A DNA stretch of 64,000 nucleotides. It comes from Phaeobacter cretensis (GTDB taxonomy: Bacteria; Pseudomonadota; Alphaproteobacteria; Rhodobacterales; Rhodobacteraceae). Position numbers and translations under genes: made by a program. The stretch is from NCBI RefSeq assembly GCF_047372505.1, contig NZ_JBKBEU010000001.1:558001-622000 (forward strand), written 5' to 3'. The notes under the pieces were generated by a model. The model ran no database searches. It worked only from the letters and a program-made list of their open reading frames with translations, and was not told the DNA's origin. Positions 36,046-45,617 of this stretch are shown here, piece by piece (positions within the stretch are counted from its first letter, which is position 1; every line of letters begins with the position of its first letter).

Positions 36046-36858
36046 TCAGGGGATCGCCTGCTCCAGAAGTCCGCCGAACCGCACCATACGGATCGACTTG
36101 GCGGCGCCAGTACGATCATCAGTGTCGACAAAAACGCCGGACAACGTCGCCGGGCCCTCCGCAGGGGAAAAGCGGTTCTTGGGCATACCGGTCAGGAAAC
36201 GCCGCATCGGTTCGGCTTTCTCCATACCAATGACGGAATTATAGTCACCACACATGCCCGCATCTGTCAGGTAGCCGGTGCCTTCGGACAGGATCTGGGC
36301 ATCGCCAGTCGGTACGTGGGTATGTGTTCCCACCACAAGAGAGGCGCGACCATTGCAAAAATGGCCCATCGCCATTTTCTCAGAGGTGGCTTCGCAATGC
36401 ATATCAACGATCACGGCCTGCGCCAAACCACCACGGGGGTGCGATTTCAGCACCGCCTCGACCGCACCAAAGGGATCATCATAGGCACGTTTCATGAACA
36501 CCTGCCCCAGCGCCTGCACCACCAGAACCTTGCGCCCGCCAGGCGCATTAAACAGCCGAAAACCGCGACCAGGTGCGTTCTTGGCAAAGTTCAACGGCCG
36601 GATAATGCGCTGATCCTTTTCAATCGCCTGCAACATGTCCTTTTGGTCAAAGGCATGATCCCCCAAGGTCAGGCAATCAGCCCCCGCATCCAGCAGGGCT
36701 TTGGCATGTTCGCCATTAAGACCCATGCCGTTGGACGCATTCTCGCCATTGACCACGACGAAATCGAGCCGCCAGTCCTTGCGCAATTGCGGGAGGTGTT
36801 CGGAGATGGCCTTGCGTCCCGCACGGCCCATGACATCGCCAAGAAATAATAGTCGCAT
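36046..36858 (-). CDS. ymdB: YmdB-type metallophosphoesterase
   Basis: A 270-aa protein of the TIGR00282 family starting MRLLFLGDVMGRAGRKAI. Metal ligands are visible: GDV at residue 8-9, VVNGENASNGMGL (Glu/Asn), LGDHAFDQ, VDMHCEATSEK and VGTHTHVPTGD. Bacillus YmdB is a cyclic-nucleotide phosphodiesterase that influences biofilm and sporulation gene expression; the role in alphaproteobacteria is not settled. It lies downstream of the folate cyclo-ligase gene on the same strand, an arrangement often seen in alphaproteobacteria. The start is fixed by family alignment. Confidence 0.92.
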   Translation of the reverse strand: MRLLFLGDVMGRAGRKAISEHLPQLRKDWRLDFVVVNGENASNGMGLNGEHAKALLDAGADCLTLGDHAFDQKDMLQAIEKDQRIIRPLNFAKNAPGRGFRLFNAPGGRKVLVVQALGQVFMKRAYDDPFGAVEAVLKSHPRGGLAQAVIVDMHCEATSEKMAMGHFCNGRASLVVGTHTHVPTGDAQILSEGTGYLTDAGMCGDYNSVIGMEKAEPMRRFLTGMPKNRFSPAEGPATLSGVFVDTDDRTGAAKSIRMVRFGGLLEQAIP

Positions 36859-36991
36859 GGCAGCCCTCCTAGGCCGCTCCGCCTTGCAGAACAAGTCCCG
36901 CAGTGCCTCCAGAGCCAATTTCACAGTGTTTTAAGCACCAAAAATCCTGCATGACTGAAATTTAGCAGGGCTTTTACCCTTTTGCGTCGGA

Positions 36992-37552
36992 TCAGGTGAA
37001 CTGCAAAATCCGGCTTTCGGTAATCAGCATGTCCAGCGGTTGGTCAGTCGGCTCCAGCGGCAGGTCCTCCGCCTCTTGCAGGTCGAAGGCAAATCCAAGC
37101 GCAAGCGTCGGCCGTTTGGCGCGTAGTAACTCCAACGTGCGATCATAGAAGCCACCGCCATACCCCAATCGACCACCGCGCGTATCGAAGGCGACAAGCG
37201 GCACAATCAGGATTTCAGGTTCGAAATAATCATCTACCTCAGGCACTTTGGCACCAAAGGCCCCATCGCGCAGCGCGCCTTCTGGCTGCCAGCGGCTGAA
37301 CTTCAGCGGTGTATCTTTCGCCTGAATAACCGGCACGCCTACTGGGCCGTGGGCTGCTGCTTCGGCCATCGCAGGGAGCGGATCAATTTCGCTGCGGATC
37401 GGCATATAGCCCGACAAGGGCACGCCGCGATATCCTGCCAGCACCTCGGAAAGATGGCCCGCCACGCCCGGCTTGTTCATATCAAAGGCAGCCTTTCGAC
37501 GCTGAAACGCGGCTTTGCGGGCAACGGCCTTGATCTCGGTGAGGTCTTCCAT
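36992..37552 (-). CDS. 5-formyltetrahydrofolate cyclo-ligase
   Basis: A 186-aa enzyme that converts 5-formyl-THF to 5,10-methenyl-THF using ATP. It starts MEDLTEIKAVARKAAFQRRK. The family motif RLGYGGGFYDRTL near the C terminus is intact, preceded by the VPLVAFDTRGG segment. The length is normal. It sits between mgtE (63 bases upstream) and ymdB on the same strand, likely one operon. Usual names are fau, ygfA or mthfs; no symbol is claimed. No 6S RNA gene, which neighbours this gene in many proteobacteria, fits in the 63-base gap. Confidence 0.94.
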   Translation of the reverse strand: MEDLTEIKAVARKAAFQRRKAAFDMNKPGVAGHLSEVLAGYRGVPLSGYMPIRSEIDPLPAMAEAAAHGPVGVPVIQAKDTPLKFSRWQPEGALRDGAFGAKVPEVDDYFEPEILIVPLVAFDTRGGRLGYGGGFYDRTLELLRAKRPTLALGFAFDLQEAEDLPLEPTDQPLDMLITESRILQFT

Positions 37553-37615
37553 GACTGCAATCCTGTCAGAGCAAATGAATACGGCCCGCATGGTCGCGCG
37601 CCGAAGGTGAAGAGA

Positions 37616-39004
37616 TCAGAGCAGAACCACCCCAGCCATGCCAAGAAAGGCAAAGAAGCCAACAATGTCCGTTACCGTCGTCACAAAGGCACCAGAGGCC
37701 AAAGCCGGATCGACGCCGATCTTTTCCAGGATAATTGGCACCCCAGTGCCCGCCAGCCCGGCGACGACCAGATTGATCACCATAGCGACGGCTATCACCG
37801 CGCCCAGCATGGGCGAGCCGAACCAAAGGATACCGACAACAGCCATGATCACGGCAAAGGCCAAACCGTTCACAAGGCCGACCAGAACCTCTCGTCGGAT
37901 CACCCGCCAGACGTTGGATCCGGTAAGGTCGCGGGTGGCCAGTGCACGCACCGCAACCGTCAGCGACTGGGTGCCGGCATTGCCACCCATCGAGGCCACG
38001 ATGGGCATCAGGACTGCAAGTGCCACAAATTCAGCAATTGTTGCCTCGAACTGGGCAATCACCAATGAGGCCAAAATAGCGGTGGCGAGATTCACTGCGA
38101 GCCAGGGAAAGCGCTGCTTGGTGGTGGCCAGAACACGGTCGGCGAGACTGCCCTCACCTACTCCAGCGAGACGCAGAATATCCTCTTCGTGCTCTTCATC
38201 CAATACGACCATGGCGTCATCCATGGTGATGACACCAACCAGTCGCCCTTGATCGTCGACAACCGGGGCTGAGATCAGGTGATACTGATTGAATGCATAG
38301 GCCACATCTTCCTCGTCCTGATCGACGGGAATAATCTGAAACGTTTCCTCTACGATCTGGCTCAGCGGCACCTCGCGTTTGGATGCCATAATGCGCCCGA
38401 GCGTGACATTGCCCACCGGATAGAGCCGGGGATCAACCAGCACGACATGGTAGAACTGATCTGGCAGGTGATCAGATTCACGCATGAAATCAATCGCCTG
38501 ACCAACGGTCCAATGGTCAGGAGCCATCACCACTTCACGCTGCATCAAACGGCCAGCGGAGTTCTCAGGATAGCTTAGAGATTGTTCAACAGCGACCCGG
38601 TCTGCATCCTCCAGCGTATTCAGAATGGCTTCTTGCTGGGGTTCTTCCAGATCCTCCAGCAGGTCAACGACATCGTCGCTTTCCAGATCCCGTACGGCCT
38701 CTGCCAGCACCTGAGGAGCTAGTATCGAAATCACTTCTTCGCGGATGGATTCATCCAATTCCGACAGGATTTCGCCGTCAAATTCTCGATCATAAAGGCG
38801 GATCAGCCGCCCACGGTCAAAGGCGTTGATCTGTTCCAGAAGGTCGGCGATGTCGGCCGCGTGTAGCGGCTCCATTAGGTCGGTCAGCTGGGCTTTGTCG
38901 TTGCAATCCACCGCATAGAGGATCTGGGCAACGCGCTTGCGATCCAATTCATAGGCATCCTCAGACGCGGGATCGACTGGCTCTTGGTGGTCATCTGCTA
39001 TCAT
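37616..39004 (-). CDS. mgtE: MgtE magnesium transporter
   Basis: A 462-aa Mg2+ channel with the standard order: N-terminal MgtE-N helical domain (about residues 35-140, LHAADIADLLEQINAF), two CBS domains (about 145-265, with VVLDEEHEEDI), a plug helix and five membrane segments. The pore phrase SMGGNAGTQSLTVAVRALA is intact. Low internal Mg2+ opens the channel. It is the first gene of a minus-strand run with the folate cyclo-ligase and ymdB and is divergent from guanine deaminase. No magnesium-sensing riboswitch was found in the 134-base gap. Confidence 0.95.
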   Translation of the reverse strand: MIADDHQEPVDPASEDAYELDRKRVAQILYAVDCNDKAQLTDLMEPLHAADIADLLEQINAFDRGRLIRLYDREFDGEILSELDESIREEVISILAPQVLAEAVRDLESDDVVDLLEDLEEPQQEAILNTLEDADRVAVEQSLSYPENSAGRLMQREVVMAPDHWTVGQAIDFMRESDHLPDQFYHVVLVDPRLYPVGNVTLGRIMASKREVPLSQIVEETFQIIPVDQDEEDVAYAFNQYHLISAPVVDDQGRLVGVITMDDAMVVLDEEHEEDILRLAGVGEGSLADRVLATTKQRFPWLAVNLATAILASLVIAQFEATIAEFVALAVLMPIVASMGGNAGTQSLTVAVRALATRDLTGSNVWRVIRREVLVGLVNGLAFAVIMAVVGILWFGSPMLGAVIAVAMVINLVVAGLAGTGVPIILEKIGVDPALASGAFVTTVTDIVGFFAFLGMAGVVLL

Positions 39005-39138
39005 CTGAGGCCCCTTTCGCGCTTGCTTCTGGAATAAAAGAAGCAGTTACCGAAAAACAATGACAATGACGTAATTTACCGCCGATGTTGCTGCGCGTAT
39101 CCTGCGTATCGTATTTTGGCAATAAAGGACCGTGTCTC

Positions 39139-40425
39139 ATGCAGGCAGAATACATCTTACGGGGGCAGGTTCTGTCATTTGTGGGCAACCCTTTTGATGG
39201 CGATAGCCCTGAGGCGGCAGCAAAACTCCAAGAGGCAGTGGCAATCGGTGGCGGCAAGCTGCTGGCCGTTGGCCCGCTGGATAGCTTGCGCAAAGCCCAC
39301 CCAGCAGCAGAGTTGGTAGATCATGGCGACCGGCTGATCCTGGCAGGGTTTGTAGATGCGCATGTACATTTCCCGCAGACCGCTATCATTGCCAGCTGGG
39401 GCAAACGACTGATTGACTGGCTGAACAGCTATACCTTTCCCGAAGAGATGCGGTTTGGCGATCGTGCCTATGCCGATGAAATTGCCGGTCGATATCTGGA
39501 TCTGACACGTGCCAATGGCACCACCACTATGTGCAGCTATTGCACCATCCACCCCGAAAGCGTGGACGCGTTTTTCTCTGCGGCACGGGCGCGTGGGCAA
39601 CGGGTAGTCGCAGGTAAGACCTGCATGAACCGTAACGCGCCTGATGGGCTGCGCGACACGGCGCAATCGGCTTATGACGATAGCGACGCGCTGATTGGAC
39701 GTTGGCATGGGGTTGACCGACTGTCTTATGCGATCACACCGCGGTTTTCGCCTACTTCGACGCCGGAACAGCTGGAGGCGCTGGGAGCGCTTTGGGCGGT
39801 ACATCCCGATTGCCTGATGCAGACTCATCTGAGCGAGCAAACGGATGAGATCGCATGGGTAAAATCCCTGTTCCCCGAGGCGCGGGATTATCTGGACACC
39901 TACGAGCGTTACGGCCTGCTGGGTGAACGCGGCTTATACGGGCATGCAATCCATCTGGAAGACCGAGAGCGCAGCCGGTTGCGAGACGTTGGGGCTGCAC
40001 TGGTGCATTGCCCGACCTCAAATACCTTCATCGGATCGGGCCTGTTTGATATGGCCGGGTTGATGGTCGAGGGGCAGACGATTGGTCTGGCGACAGATAC
40101 CGGTGGCGGGTCCAGTTTCTCTATGCTGCGCACCATGGCCGCCGCCTATGAGGTTGGTCAGCTGCGGGGCACAGCGCTACATGCCGCCCAGTTGCTCTGG
40201 CTCGCCACGCAAGGCTCTGCGCGGGCGCTTCATATGGAAACAAAAATCGGCAATATAGCCCCCGGCATGGAGGCCGATCTGGTGGTACTGGACCTGGCCT
40301 CAACCCCGGCGATTGCACAACGTAGCGCCGGTGCGAAGGATCTTTGGGAGGCGGCTTTTTGCACCATCATGATGGGTGATGACCGCGCTATCGCCGAAGT
40401 TTGGATCAACGGCTCTCGCGACTGA
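39139..40425 (+). CDS. guaD: Guanine deaminase
   Basis: A 428-aa zinc amidohydrolase that converts guanine to xanthine. It starts MQAEYILRGQVLSFVGNPFD at 39139. Motif I reads AGFVDAHVHFPQT; later ligands are in MQTHLSEQTDEI, YGHAIHL and LATDTGGGSSFSM. The pattern QTAI...WGKRLIDWLNSYTFPEE is specific to guanine deaminases. The length is normal. It is convergent with a second amidohydrolase gene, suggesting a local purine-salvage or catabolism pair. Confidence 0.94.
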   Translation: MQAEYILRGQVLSFVGNPFDGDSPEAAAKLQEAVAIGGGKLLAVGPLDSLRKAHPAAELVDHGDRLILAGFVDAHVHFPQTAIIASWGKRLIDWLNSYTFPEEMRFGDRAYADEIAGRYLDLTRANGTTTMCSYCTIHPESVDAFFSAARARGQRVVAGKTCMNRNAPDGLRDTAQSAYDDSDALIGRWHGVDRLSYAITPRFSPTSTPEQLEALGALWAVHPDCLMQTHLSEQTDEIAWVKSLFPEARDYLDTYERYGLLGERGLYGHAIHLEDRERSRLRDVGAALVHCPTSNTFIGSGLFDMAGLMVEGQTIGLATDTGGGSSFSMLRTMAAAYEVGQLRGTALHAAQLLWLATQGSARALHMETKIGNIAPGMEADLVVLDLASTPAIAQRSAGAKDLWEAAFCTIMMGDDRAIAEVWINGSRD

Positions 40426-40476
40426 GTAGCGCTGCCAATATGATAGCTGGCAAGAGAGGCGCGCACGCGGGCCTGT

Positions 40477-41817
40477 CTACACCAGCTGCATAAGACGTGC
40501 CGTGGATTTCTGGTGGCGTTCGATGAGGTTTGGCAAGTCCAGTCTTGTCAGCTCGCCGTTACGAACAATCTGACGGCCTTCGACAAACAGGTGCTTCACC
40601 TGCGCGGGCCCTGCCAGCAACATGGCTGCCGGATCCCAGCTGCCGCTGGAGGCAATCCCAGATACATCCCAAACGGCGATATCAGCGCGCTTACCGACCG
40701 CTAGCTGTCCCACATCGGTGCGCCCCAGCACCTCTGCGCCACCACGGGTTGCAATCTCGAGAGCCTCATAGGCGCTCATAGCGCCAGCGCCCTTTGCGAC
40801 TCGTTGCAACAACATAGCCTGACGCGCCTCGCCCATCAGGCTAGCCATATCATTGCTGGCTGATCCATCCACCCCAAGACCGACCGCTACACGTGCGTCG
40901 CGCATGGCACGCACCGGCGCAATGCCACTGCCAAGACGGCAATTGGAGCAGGGACAATGGGCCACGCCTGTTTTGGTTCGGGCAAAAAGGTCGATTTCCT
41001 GCGCATCCAGTTTGACACAATGAGCGTGCCAGACATCGGAACCGGTCCAGCCCAATTCCTCGGCATATTGACCGGGACGACAGCCAAACTGTGAAAGCGA
41101 ATAGGCGATATCTTCTTCGTTTTCTGCCAAGTGCGTATGTAGCATCACACCTTTATCCCGCGCTAGCAATGCACTGTCACGCATCAGTTCGCGACTAACG
41201 GAAAACGGCGAGCAGGGCGCGAGAGCAACCCGGCACATCGATCCTTCGGATGCATCATGAAAACGGTCAACCACGCGGATCATATCGTCCAGTATGGCGC
41301 GTTCATCCTCCACCAGACTGTCAGGCGGCAGCCCCCCAGCGCTCTCGCCGATACTCATAGCCCCACGCGTCGGGTGAAAGCGCAGGCCGATGTCGCCAGC
41401 GGCTTCGATGGTATCCTCCAGCTTTGCGCCATTAGGATAGAGATAGAGATGATCGGACGTAAGTGTGCAGCCGGAAAACGCCAGCTCGGCTAGCCCCAAC
41501 TGGGCGGAGACGTGGATATCATCAGGGTTGAAGGCCGCCCAGATCGGATAGAGCTGTTTTAGCCAGCCAAACAGCAGAGCATCCTGCGCGCCCGGCACAG
41601 CGCGGGTGAGGTTCTGATAGAGGTGATGATGGGTGTTCACGAGGCCCGGAGTTACCACACAGCCTGTCACGCTGATCCGCTCACCGGTTGTGGTCAGATC
41701 GTTGCCGATCTCGGCAATCACCCCATCGCGAATACGTAGATCCACCATAGTTAGCCTACGGCGCTGATCATCCATAGTCAGCACAATATCAATATCTTCA
41801 ATCAGAATTTCGGGCAC
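40477..41817 (-). CDS. 8-oxoguanine-deaminase-type amidohydrolase
   Basis: A 446-aa amidohydrolase starting MPEILIEDIDIVLTMDDQRR. Metal ligands are in VTPGLVNTHHHLYQNLTRA, MLHTHLAENEED, WHAHCVKLD and LGVDGSASNDMA. The sequence pattern matches the group that deaminates 8-oxoguanine (Pseudomonas PA0142 type) rather than S-adenosylhomocysteine, mainly from the HHHLYQNLTRA and GVDGSASND phrases. It ends 51 bases from the convergent guanine deaminase gene. Specificity for 8-oxoguanine versus isoguanine or other purines cannot be fixed by eye. Confidence 0.85.
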   Translation of the reverse strand: MPEILIEDIDIVLTMDDQRRRLTMVDLRIRDGVIAEIGNDLTTTGERISVTGCVVTPGLVNTHHHLYQNLTRAVPGAQDALLFGWLKQLYPIWAAFNPDDIHVSAQLGLAELAFSGCTLTSDHLYLYPNGAKLEDTIEAAGDIGLRFHPTRGAMSIGESAGGLPPDSLVEDERAILDDMIRVVDRFHDASEGSMCRVALAPCSPFSVSRELMRDSALLARDKGVMLHTHLAENEEDIAYSLSQFGCRPGQYAEELGWTGSDVWHAHCVKLDAQEIDLFARTKTGVAHCPCSNCRLGSGIAPVRAMRDARVAVGLGVDGSASNDMASLMGEARQAMLLQRVAKGAGAMSAYEALEIATRGGAEVLGRTDVGQLAVGKRADIAVWDVSGIASSGSWDPAAMLLAGPAQVKHLFVEGRQIVRNGELTRLDLPNLIERHQKSTARLMQLV

Positions 41818-41953
41818 AGGTCACACTCCGTCAGGCCGCCCATTTCGGTTCAGAAGTGTGAGGGCACGCCGACAGAATAAGGGCAAAGGACTCGACGCGC
41901 GGCCGCATCATACCTGATTGCCACTGGAAGGTTCAAGACTCTCCCAGACGGTT

Positions 41954-42748
41954 TCAGGTTGTTTTTTGGATCAACGCAAGAGCTGCCGCATGTAAATCAG
42001 CCGTTGCAGCAGCGACGACCTGTCCGCCCTCATGGACTGGCTCACCCTGCCAATTGGTAACCACACCGCCAGCGGCCTTGATGACCGCAATAGGTGCTTG
42101 AATGTCATAGGCATTCAACCCGGCCTCGACTACAAGGTCACATTGCCCAGCCGCCAGCAATGCATACGCGTAGCAATCCATGCCATAGCGTGTGAGTTGT
42201 ACCTGAGTGGCGACACGCTGAAATGCTGCCCGTTCCGCATCACTACCCACTTCAGGAAAAGTAGTGAACAGTGTTGCTTCGGACAGACTGGCGGTCTTCC
42301 GGGTTCTGAGCCCCTGCTCCCCCAGTGGACCCGTCAGGCTTGCGCCTTCGGGCGTGCCGATGAAACGTTCACCAATGTAGGGTTGGTCAATGATACCGAG
42401 GAAAGGTCCGTCCGTATCGCCCAGTGCGATCAACACACCCCAGGTTGGAGTACCACTTATGAAACCGCGCGTGCCGTCAATCGGGTCCAATACCCAGGTG
42501 CGATCGGACACGCCGTTGGTTTCACCGAACTCCTCGCCCAAGATTCCATCCTCGGGACGAAGCTCGGCAAGCACTGATCGCATCGCCAGTTCGGCAGCGC
42601 GGTCAGCAATGGTCACGGGATCGAAGCCTTCGTCCAATTTGTTGTCGGATTGCAGCCCGGCGGAACGAAAATGTGGCAGGATCGCCTCACGTGCGGCATC
42701 GGCCATCCGATGGGCAACGTCTAGATCTGAAAACGCAGCTGAAGTCAT
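41954..42748 (-). CDS. hisN: Inositol-monophosphatase-family phosphatase, HisN-like
   Basis: A 264-aa Mg2+-dependent phosphatase starting MTSAAFSDLDVAHRMADAAR. Metal sites: GILGEEFGET, DPIDGTRGFISGTPTWG and a closing YDIQAPIAVIKAAGG. The phrase DPIDGTRGFISGTPTWGVLIAL and the short length point to the histidinol-phosphatase branch (HisN) that completes histidine biosynthesis in alphaproteobacteria, rather than inositol phosphatase. Other his genes are not nearby. It follows the XRE regulator on the same strand with a hairpin between them. Confidence 0.85.
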   Translation of the reverse strand: MTSAAFSDLDVAHRMADAAREAILPHFRSAGLQSDNKLDEGFDPVTIADRAAELAMRSVLAELRPEDGILGEEFGETNGVSDRTWVLDPIDGTRGFISGTPTWGVLIALGDTDGPFLGIIDQPYIGERFIGTPEGASLTGPLGEQGLRTRKTASLSEATLFTTFPEVGSDAERAAFQRVATQVQLTRYGMDCYAYALLAAGQCDLVVEAGLNAYDIQAPIAVIKAAGGVVTNWQGEPVHEGGQVVAAATADLHAAALALIQKTT

Positions 42749-42784
42749 ACCCGAAGGGGTGACATTCAACCGCGTAGATTTCAA

Positions 42785-42806
42785 GCCCCAAGCCCCCACT
42801 TGGGGC
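42785..42806 (-). terminator. Hairpin after XRE regulator gene
   Basis: CCCCAAG and CTTGGGG pair around a short C-rich loop, immediately after the stop of the minus-strand XRE gene and before hisN. There is no T run, so it is a weak terminator candidate. Confidence 0.4.
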
Positions 42807-42813
42807 CGGAAAA

Positions 42814-43185
42814 TCAGGCCGCGTCGCTAAGAACCCGCGCTAGGTCGAACAGACGACGGCGCTGGTTTTCAGGAATCGCGTAATAGGACCGCACCAGATC
42901 CAGTGCCTCCTTATCGCCCATCAGATCATCCGGCACTTGCGCCTTGTCTGATGCTGGCGCCTCATCGTCCTGCAGACCTTCAAAAAAGAAGCTGACCGGC
43001 ACGCTAAGCGCGTCGGAGATATCCCAGAGCCGAGAGGCGCTGACCCGGTTTGCACCGGTTTCATATTTCTGAATCTGCTGGAACTTTATTCCAACCAGCT
43101 CTGCGAGCTGTTGTTGCGTCATGCCGATGAGCCACCGGCGATGCCGGATACGTTTCCCCACGTGCACGTCCACTGGATGAGCCAT
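42814..43185 (-). CDS. XRE-family transcriptional regulator
   Basis: A 123-aa regulator starting MAHPVDVHVGKRIRHRRWLI. The helix-turn-helix covers about residues 10-65 (MTQQQLAELVGIKFQQIQKYE), followed by SASRLWDISDALSVPVSFFF. This short XRE type with an acidic C-terminal tail ending in RRRLFDLARVLSDAA is common in alphaproteobacteria and resembles the SinR-like regulators of rhizobia and roseobacters. Targets are unknown. The 365-base gap upstream is AT-rich and may contain its promoter. Confidence 0.9.
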   Translation of the reverse strand: MAHPVDVHVGKRIRHRRWLIGMTQQQLAELVGIKFQQIQKYETGANRVSASRLWDISDALSVPVSFFFEGLQDDEAPASDKAQVPDDLMGDKEALDLVRSYYAIPENQRRRLFDLARVLSDAA

Positions 43186-43550
43186 GCGTTTCTCCTAAGA
43201 TTTACAAACTGGGCACCACCCTGACCGTCTTTCCTAACCCCCGCCCACCGTAAAAACACCGCGTGAGACCAATGTTGTCAAAAAACCCGAAAGTCCCCAT
43301 CCAAACGATAAGGCGTTCCCATTGCGGTTGAGTTTACGACCTTAACGGTTGAATTCAAGCGGTCGCTCTCGCTGTATTAAGCCTCTGTACGGCAAACGCA
43401 TGATTTCATGTATCATTTTTATTGCACTTTTTTGCATGTTTTACTCATGTTCCACACCTCCCCATAAATAGCGAGGTGCCATCACTGCGAATCTGGCATC
43501 GTTTCGACATCCAGAATCACCTTACCCAATGCCAAATATGGAAAAATAGT
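43186..43550. promoter_or_regulatory. AT-rich divergent promoter region
   Basis: 365 bases between the XRE regulator (minus) and the quinone oxidoreductase (plus). The right half is AT-rich, with ATGAT-TTCATGT-ATCAT (43400-43416) and the small palindrome TTGAATTCAA near 43350. No gene or RNA is seen. It probably carries both promoters. Confidence 0.45.
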
Positions 43551-44519
43551 ATGCGCGCCTGCTTTATTCAAAATTTCGACGTTTCACCAGCTATCGTTGA
43601 GGTTGAGAAAAGTACACCTAAGAGCGGGGAGGTTGCAGTAGAAATACACGCCTGTGGGTTGAATTTTGCGGATCTCCTTCTGCTATCTGGACGATACCAG
43701 GACACGCCTGCGTTGCCATTCATACCAGGGCTGGAATTGGCTGGAATTATCCGTGAGGTCGGGGCAGATGTGAATGGGCTTGCGATTGGGGATCGGGTGG
43801 CGGTTTTTTCAGGTCAAGGCGGGCTAGCCGAGGCCGGTGTGTTTCCAGCTGAACGCGTAACCCGCATTCCGGACGACATGTCCTTCGCCGACGCCGCGGC
43901 GTTTCAGATAACCTATGGCACCGGCTTGTTGGCGCTGGATCATTGTGCCCGGCTGCAGCCTGGTGAAACCCTGTTGGTAACAGGAGCCGCCGGGGGTGTA
44001 GGTCTGACAGCGGTCGAGATTGGCAAAAGACTAGGCGCGCGGGTAATTGCTCATGCACGCGGTGCTGAAAAGCTAGCCGTGGCCAAAGCGGCCGGAGCCG
44101 ACCACCTGATCGATGCGAACGAGGATCTGCGTCAGGCGGTCAAGGATTTGGGCGGTGCAGATGTGGTCTATGAGGCCATCGGCGGAGAGGTTTGGAAAGC
44201 CGCCTTTCGCGCCACCAATCCAGGCGGGCGGTTGTTGCCCATCGGTTTTGCCGGTGGCGACGTCCCGCTGATCCCGGCCAACCATCTGCTGGTCAAAAAC
44301 CTCAGCGTGATCGGCTTCTATTTCGCTGGCTACCTCAAGAGCCACCCTGCGGTGGTCCGCGGCGCGATTGGCCGTTTGCTTGGCTGGTATAGCGATGGAT
44401 CCCTGCGCCCTCATATCAGCCACAAGTTACCGCTGGAACAGGTTGACGTAGGGCTGGACCTGCTGCGCAGCCGCAAGGCCACCGGCAAAGTGGTCATTAT
44501 GATCCAACCAGAGGCATAG
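43551..44519 (+). CDS. NADPH:quinone oxidoreductase (zeta-crystallin type)
   Basis: A 322-aa MDR-superfamily reductase starting MRACFIQNFDVSPAIVEVEK. The GroES-like N domain contains GLNFADLLLLSGRYQDTPALP, and the nucleotide-binding domain has LLVTGAAGGVGLTAVEIGKRLGA, a GxxGGVG loop typical of NADPH-dependent quinone reductases. No catalytic zinc cysteines are present, as expected for QorA. The frame is open upstream, but that part is AT-rich and not protein-like, so the start is taken at 43551, though its ribosome site is poor. Confidence 0.9.
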   Translation: MRACFIQNFDVSPAIVEVEKSTPKSGEVAVEIHACGLNFADLLLLSGRYQDTPALPFIPGLELAGIIREVGADVNGLAIGDRVAVFSGQGGLAEAGVFPAERVTRIPDDMSFADAAAFQITYGTGLLALDHCARLQPGETLLVTGAAGGVGLTAVEIGKRLGARVIAHARGAEKLAVAKAAGADHLIDANEDLRQAVKDLGGADVVYEAIGGEVWKAAFRATNPGGRLLPIGFAGGDVPLIPANHLLVKNLSVIGFYFAGYLKSHPAVVRGAIGRLLGWYSDGSLRPHISHKLPLEQVDVGLDLLRSRKATGKVVIMIQPEA

Positions 44520-44596
44520 AGCCTAATCGCCACCGCTGCGACTTGCTGACCTACAGCCTATGGCCTGCAAAGGCCCTAGGCTAGCTTTGTGACATC

Positions 44597-45490
44597 TCAG
44601 GCCGCGGTCCAATGCGACTGTGCGGCGGCGAGCGGAGTGCTCACATTTTGAAAGGCTTTGCGCACCAGAAACGCCAGCTCTGTCACCGTGGGTGAACCTG
44701 AAGTTTCCGCACCGTACAAATTGATCAACTGGATCGGGAGATCCGGCAGGCTGCTGCTATGATCGATCTGCACCAGATGTGGTGGCTCGGTCCCCTCGAT
44801 CATGGTGTGAATGGCCAGATCGGCACTGACAGTCGCCTCGATCGTGCGGTCACTATCGGTCTCGACCATCATCTCCCAAGCGATCCCGGCTGTATCAAGC
44901 GCGCCCACCACTTTGGGCCGGAAGGTGCAATAGCGGCCAAAGGCCAGTTTCAGAGGACGCTGCCGCCAAGCGGATCCATTTGGTGCGCCAACCCAGCGCA
45001 AGGGACGTTCGGCTAAGGTTTCACCATTTTCCGAAGTGCTGGTTTCCGTCGTAAGGATCAGATCACATTCCCCACGCGAGAATTGCTCCTTAAGCGAGCG
45101 CGTGAAACTGGAAATCAACTGCACCTTCACACGTGGGAACGACGCATTGAAGCGCTGAAGCACCTGTGGGATTGCCGGATAAACAATATCATGTGGCACG
45201 CCGAGGACGATCTCCCCTTCGTACGCCTGATCAGTCAACCGCCCGATCACCTCGTCATTCAGAGCCACCATACGCCGCGCATAGGCCAAAAGCTGCTCGC
45301 CCGATGCCGTCAGCGCAATAGTGCGACCCGAGCGGTCCAGCAATTGCAAACCCAACAGCTCTTCCAGACGCTTGAGCTGCATCGATACGGCAGATTGGGT
45401 CAAATGCAGAAAACCGGCCGCACGGGTAACCCCGCCATTGTCCGCGACCGCAACAAACGACCTTAGGGTGGTGATATCGAGATTCCGCAT
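44597..45490 (-). CDS. LysR-family regulator
   Basis: A 297-aa LysR-type regulator starting MRNLDITTLRSFVAVADNGG. The helix-turn-helix is at about residues 3-62 (TRAAGFLHLTQSAVSMQLKR), and the effector domain opens with GEIVLGVPHDIVYPAIPQVL. The ligand is unknown. It diverges from a DUF1127 gene across a 127-base AT-rich gap, so it may regulate that gene and itself. Two upstream Met codons give slightly longer alternatives. Confidence 0.92.
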   Translation of the reverse strand: MRNLDITTLRSFVAVADNGGVTRAAGFLHLTQSAVSMQLKRLEELLGLQLLDRSGRTIALTASGEQLLAYARRMVALNDEVIGRLTDQAYEGEIVLGVPHDIVYPAIPQVLQRFNASFPRVKVQLISSFTRSLKEQFSRGECDLILTTETSTSENGETLAERPLRWVGAPNGSAWRQRPLKLAFGRYCTFRPKVVGALDTAGIAWEMMVETDSDRTIEATVSADLAIHTMIEGTEPPHLVQIDHSSSLPDLPIQLINLYGAETSGSPTVTELAFLVRKAFQNVSTPLAAAQSHWTAA

Positions 45491-45617
45491 CATCACAATC
45501 CTTGATAGTTGAAATCATAAACATTCGTTTTTCATATCAATCACACTGCGCCATATACATCAACATAATTGATCACACAGCGATCCACCATCAGACATCC
45601 AGAAAAGGACACGAATT

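Noticed and set aside
37553..37615. 6S RNA gene near the folate cyclo-ligase
   Set aside because: The usual neighbouring position leaves only 63 bases here, too short for the RNA, and no 6S-like fold was seen nearby.
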